Origin: Treponema sp.
Lineage (GTDB): Bacteria; Spirochaetota; Spirochaetia; Treponematales; Breznakiellaceae
DNA: 6,580 nt
Assembly (NCBI GenBank): GCA_031257695.1
Contig: JAIROB010000055.1
Span: 1-6,580 of the forward strand
Direction of reading: 5' to 3'
Position numbers and translations under genes: made by a program. Below are positions 4,477-6,580 of this stretch, one piece after another. The first letter of the stretch is position 1. Each line of letters begins with the position of its first letter. Under the pieces are notes generated by a model. That model was not told where the DNA came from, did no database searches, and saw nothing but the letters and a program-made list of their open reading frames with translations.

Positions 4477-6086
4477 CTGTTTTGACTGCCATGGCGTTCT
4501 TTTTTTTTCAGATTGCCGGGGTTCTTTACGCCGTCGGGGAGCGCTCCCTGTCTTTGGGGGCCGGGTCGTCCTGGGAGGCGGTGGAACTGCGGCGGGGAAT
4601 CGCGGAGCTGGATTCTATCCGGCCCACCATGGCGCTGACCCTCTCCTCCGCCCGGCCCGCGGAGGATCCCGGCCTGGACATGGCCCTGTCCTTTGACGAG
4701 GAAGACCCGGAACATTTCGCTGACAAGACGGGCCGTTACCGGGCGCTGGTGTCCCCGGCCCTGAGCGCGGTAAGCTACCGCTGGTCCCGGTCCGGCATGG
4801 GCGCGGCGCTTTTCTCCGGCGACTCCCCCCGTCAGGGGATGGACGAACCCGAGGGCTCCATTGTCATCACCCCCCGCTCGCCGGAGGCGCTCTTCTATTC
4901 GGGCCGGCATTTCAAGGATTTCAGCATAGAATTCTGGCTCTACCCCTTGAACATGGAAAACGGGGAAACCCTGCTTTCCTGGAGCGCCACCCGGATGACC
5001 CGGCAGGGGGGCAAGACCTTTCAGCGCATCCAGTGTATTGCGGCAAGGAACCGGCTCAACTGGTCCTTCCTTGACTTTTTCAGCTCCCCCGACGACGGCA
5101 GGCAGATGACGCTGAACCTGAGCGGCTCTCCGGTCCGGCCCCGTTCCTGGAGCCATCACCTTATCCGGTTTGATTCCCACACGGGGCTTTTGGAGTACCT
5201 GGTGGACGGCCTCCCGGAAGGGGTGGCCTATGCCACCACCACCGGAAGGGAGGGGGGCGAGGTCTACGCTCCCGTGGCGGGGGACGGGGGGGCCATGGTC
5301 CTGGGAAGCCGTTTTGCCGGGCTCATGGACGAATTCCGGGTTTACAGCCGGTACTGTGAAACGCCCCTCTTGTCCAGGTATTCCCCTGAGGGGGGGCGCA
5401 TTGAAACCCGGCCCCTGGATTTGGGGGAAGGGAACAGCCAGGTCTTGAAGGTGGAGGCGCTGGGGGGCTATTTTTACCCCTCGGGCCGGGACCCCAAGGT
5501 TGCGGGGGTCATGCAGAACAACTATGCCGGATCGGGCAGGTTCCACTTTGCCAACGATTCCATGATTCAGTTTTTTATCCGCGCCGCGGACAGCCCCTAC
5601 CAATGGACGGAGGAGGAATCCGAATGGCTGCCCTTTGAGCCCGGGACGGATTTTGCCGGAACCGTCCGGGGGCGTTACGTCCAGTTGGCCGCGGCTTTTT
5701 ACCCCTCCGGTGACGGTGAGGCCGCGCCCTATCTGGACGAAATCCGGGTGGTGTACCGGAGGGACGATCCCCCCCGGCCCCCTTCTATGGTTGCCGCCTT
5801 TGCCCGGGACGGCGCGGTGGATCTTTCCTGGCGGCCCAGCCCGGACACGGACCTCAGCGGCTACCTGGTGTACTTTGGCGCGGCCTCCGGGGAATATTTC
5901 GGGAAAAGCGCCGCGCTTGGCGTATCGCCGATAGACGCGGGAAACCGGACTTCCCTTCGCATCGACGGCCTGCAAAACGGCGCGCTTTACTATTTTGCGG
6001 TGGCAGGTTATGATCGCGGCAGTCCTGCCAACGCGGGAGAATTTTCCAGGGAAGTTTCGGCCCGCCCTTTAAGGACGAATGAATGA
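4464..6086 (+). CDS. Secreted LamG-like and fibronectin type III domain protein
   Basis: The predicted product is a 540-residue exported protein. Residues 1-23 form a signal peptide: MRKA start, hydrophobic core with four Phe, and cleavage likely after LYA. No lipobox cysteine is present, so it is probably periplasmic or surface-exposed rather than a lipoprotein. Residues about 130-300 look like a LamG/concanavalin-type jellyroll: FSIEFWLYP (153-161), a WSHHLIRFD...GLLEYLVDG pair (229-249) and the closing GLMDEFRVYSR (286-296). A middle beta-rich region (312-432) ends in a PYLDEIRVVYR strand. Residues 435-535 form an FN3 domain (VDLSWRPSPDTDLSGYLVYFG, then LQNGALYYFAVAGYD). Such architectures bind glycans or proteins; no catalytic residues are evident and no specific ligand can be named. 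AGGGG at 4454-4458 serves the ATG at 4464, 5 nt away. The stop overlaps the TPR gene start, implying one operon. Confidence 0.85.
   Translation: MRKATVLTAMAFFFFQIAGVLYAVGERSLSLGAGSSWEAVELRRGIAELDSIRPTMALTLSSARPAEDPGLDMALSFDEEDPEHFADKTGRYRALVSPALSAVSYRWSRSGMGAALFSGDSPRQGMDEPEGSIVITPRSPEALFYSGRHFKDFSIEFWLYPLNMENGETLLSWSATRMTRQGGKTFQRIQCIAARNRLNWSFLDFFSSPDDGRQMTLNLSGSPVRPRSWSHHLIRFDSHTGLLEYLVDGLPEGVAYATTTGREGGEVYAPVAGDGGAMVLGSRFAGLMDEFRVYSRYCETPLLSRYSPEGGRIETRPLDLGEGNSQVLKVEALGGYFYPSGRDPKVAGVMQNNYAGSGRFHFANDSMIQFFIRAADSPYQWTEEESEWLPFEPGTDFAGTVRGRYVQLAAAFYPSGDGEAAPYLDEIRVVYRRDDPPRPPSMVAAFARDGAVDLSWRPSPDTDLSGYLVYFGAASGEYFGKSAALGVSPIDAGNRTSLRIDGLQNGALYYFAVAGYDRGSPANAGEFSREVSARPLRTNE
4500..4508 (+). 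repeat. T9 homopolymer tract in the signal-peptide coding region
   Basis: Nine consecutive T residues encode part of the Phe-rich core of the signal peptide (codons 12-15). A single-base slip here would shift the frame after about 15 codons and abolish the exported protein. It is the longest homopolymer seen in the window. Whether it varies is unknown. Confidence 0.7.
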
Positions 6087-6580
6087 GCGCGCAGGATGCA
6101 CAGGATTTAGTAAAACGTGCCCGGATGTTTCTGCGGGACACAAAGTTTGAAGAAGCCATTGGGAGTCTGCAGGAAGCCCTTGAGCTTGACCCTGAGCATA
6201 CGGCGGCCTATAACCTTATGGGCATAGCCTGGAGCAGGCTGGGGAACGGGAAAAAAGCCCTGGCCGCTTTCCGAAGGGGGAGGAGCCTGGACAAGGAAAA
6301 TCCGGTCCTCCATTTTAACCTCGGCATCGCGCTGGAAATCTGGGGCCAGCCGGAAAAGGCCGTTCCCCGGTACCGGGCGGCATTCCGCATCCACCCAGGC
6401 TGGCTTGAGGTTATGAACGCTCTGGGGCTGAACCTGTTCATGCAGGAGGACTACGCCGGAGCCAACCGGAGTTTTTCCAGGGTTTTGAAGTTTGATCCCG
6501 CCAACGCCGAAGCATTGAACAATAAAGGGGTGGTCCTGGCGGATCAGGGCCGGCACAAGGAGGCGATCAGGAAGTACCGC
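6083..6580 (+). CDS. TPR-repeat protein (3' end beyond the window)
   Basis: The frame is open for 166 codons to the window edge, so the protein is partial at its C-terminus. The ATG at 6083-6085 overlaps the TGA of the LamG/FN3 gene (ATGA), and AAGGA at 6071-6075 lies 7 nt upstream, indicating translational coupling. The visible sequence is almost entirely tetratricopeptide repeats: about 8-39 (FEEAIGSLQEALELDPEH), 42-75 (YNLMGIAWSRLG...), 76-109 (LHFNLGIALEIWG...), 110-143 (MNALGLNLFMQEDYAGANRSF) and a fifth from 144 (LNNKGVVLADQGRHKEAI). TPRs are helical-hairpin scaffolds for protein-protein contacts. There is no signal peptide or membrane segment in the visible part, so it is probably cytoplasmic unless anchored later. 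Its partner may be the co-encoded exported protein or its assembly machinery, but this is only inferred from the operon. Confidence 0.9.
   Translation, partial: MSAQDAQDLVKRARMFLRDTKFEEAIGSLQEALELDPEHTAAYNLMGIAWSRLGNGKKALAAFRRGRSLDKENPVLHFNLGIALEIWGQPEKAVPRYRAAFRIHPGWLEVMNALGLNLFMQEDYAGANRSFSRVLKFDPANAEALNNKGVVLADQGRHKEAIRKYR

Noticed and set aside
4167..5975. 602-codon minus-strand open frame across the LamG/FN3 gene and the start of uvrC
   Set aside because: Its sequence is Pro/Gly/Arg-rich with no domain. It runs antisense to a gene with clear signal peptide and domains, and out of frame with uvrC.
1..6580. CRISPR array, tRNA, rRNA or riboswitch
   Set aside because: No regularly spaced repeats, cloverleaf-like sequence, rRNA stretches or recognisable riboswitch motif were seen on either strand.

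Overview
The window looks like spirochaete DNA, most likely a Treponema-type genome such as a termite-gut lineage. That placement is an inference from the style of UvrC, the Rpn-type nuclease genes and the LamG/FN3 plus TPR gene pair; no ribosomal marker is present. The right two thirds (about 2500-6580) is GC-rich, dense and intact. The left third (1-2470) is a patch of decayed genes and mobile-element debris.

Left third. Positions 1-116 are bounded by a perfect 18-bp inverted repeat and look like a MITE (a short non-autonomous transposable element) or an insertion-sequence remnant. It cuts the 3' end of a minus-strand remnant (about 117-369) resembling the C-terminal part of an Rpn-like putative transposase/nuclease family. 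That remnant abuts a second one (363-662, minus), the last two membrane helices of an MFS-like transporter. A 16-bp inverted repeat (635-650 / 748-763) spans the boundary to the next gene. An intact Rpn-family PD-(D/E)XK nuclease gene follows (815-1687, plus). Its predicted promoter would start transcription on the start codon itself, a leaderless arrangement. A convergent spacer with a perfect 18-bp hairpin (1903-1946) separates it from a minus-strand URO-D/MtaA-like methyltransferase pseudogene (1973-2465). That pseudogene keeps its ribosome binding site, first codons and C-terminal half but has lost the middle.

Right two thirds. uvrC (2503-4434, minus) encodes a complete UvrC nucleotide-excision-repair nuclease, and the URO-D remnant lies 37 bp behind its stop. 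Only 28-29 bp separate the uvrC start from a divergent gene (4464-6086, plus) for a secreted protein with LamG-like and fibronectin type III domains. That gene overlaps by 4 bp with a TPR-protein gene (6083 onward) that runs off the window, so the two form a translationally coupled operon.

No new multi-gene defence or metabolic system is visible. The most notable points are the perfect-TIR element, the internally deleted methyltransferase gene with its intact start region, and the predicted leaderless or near-leaderless promoters of the Rpn gene and uvrC.
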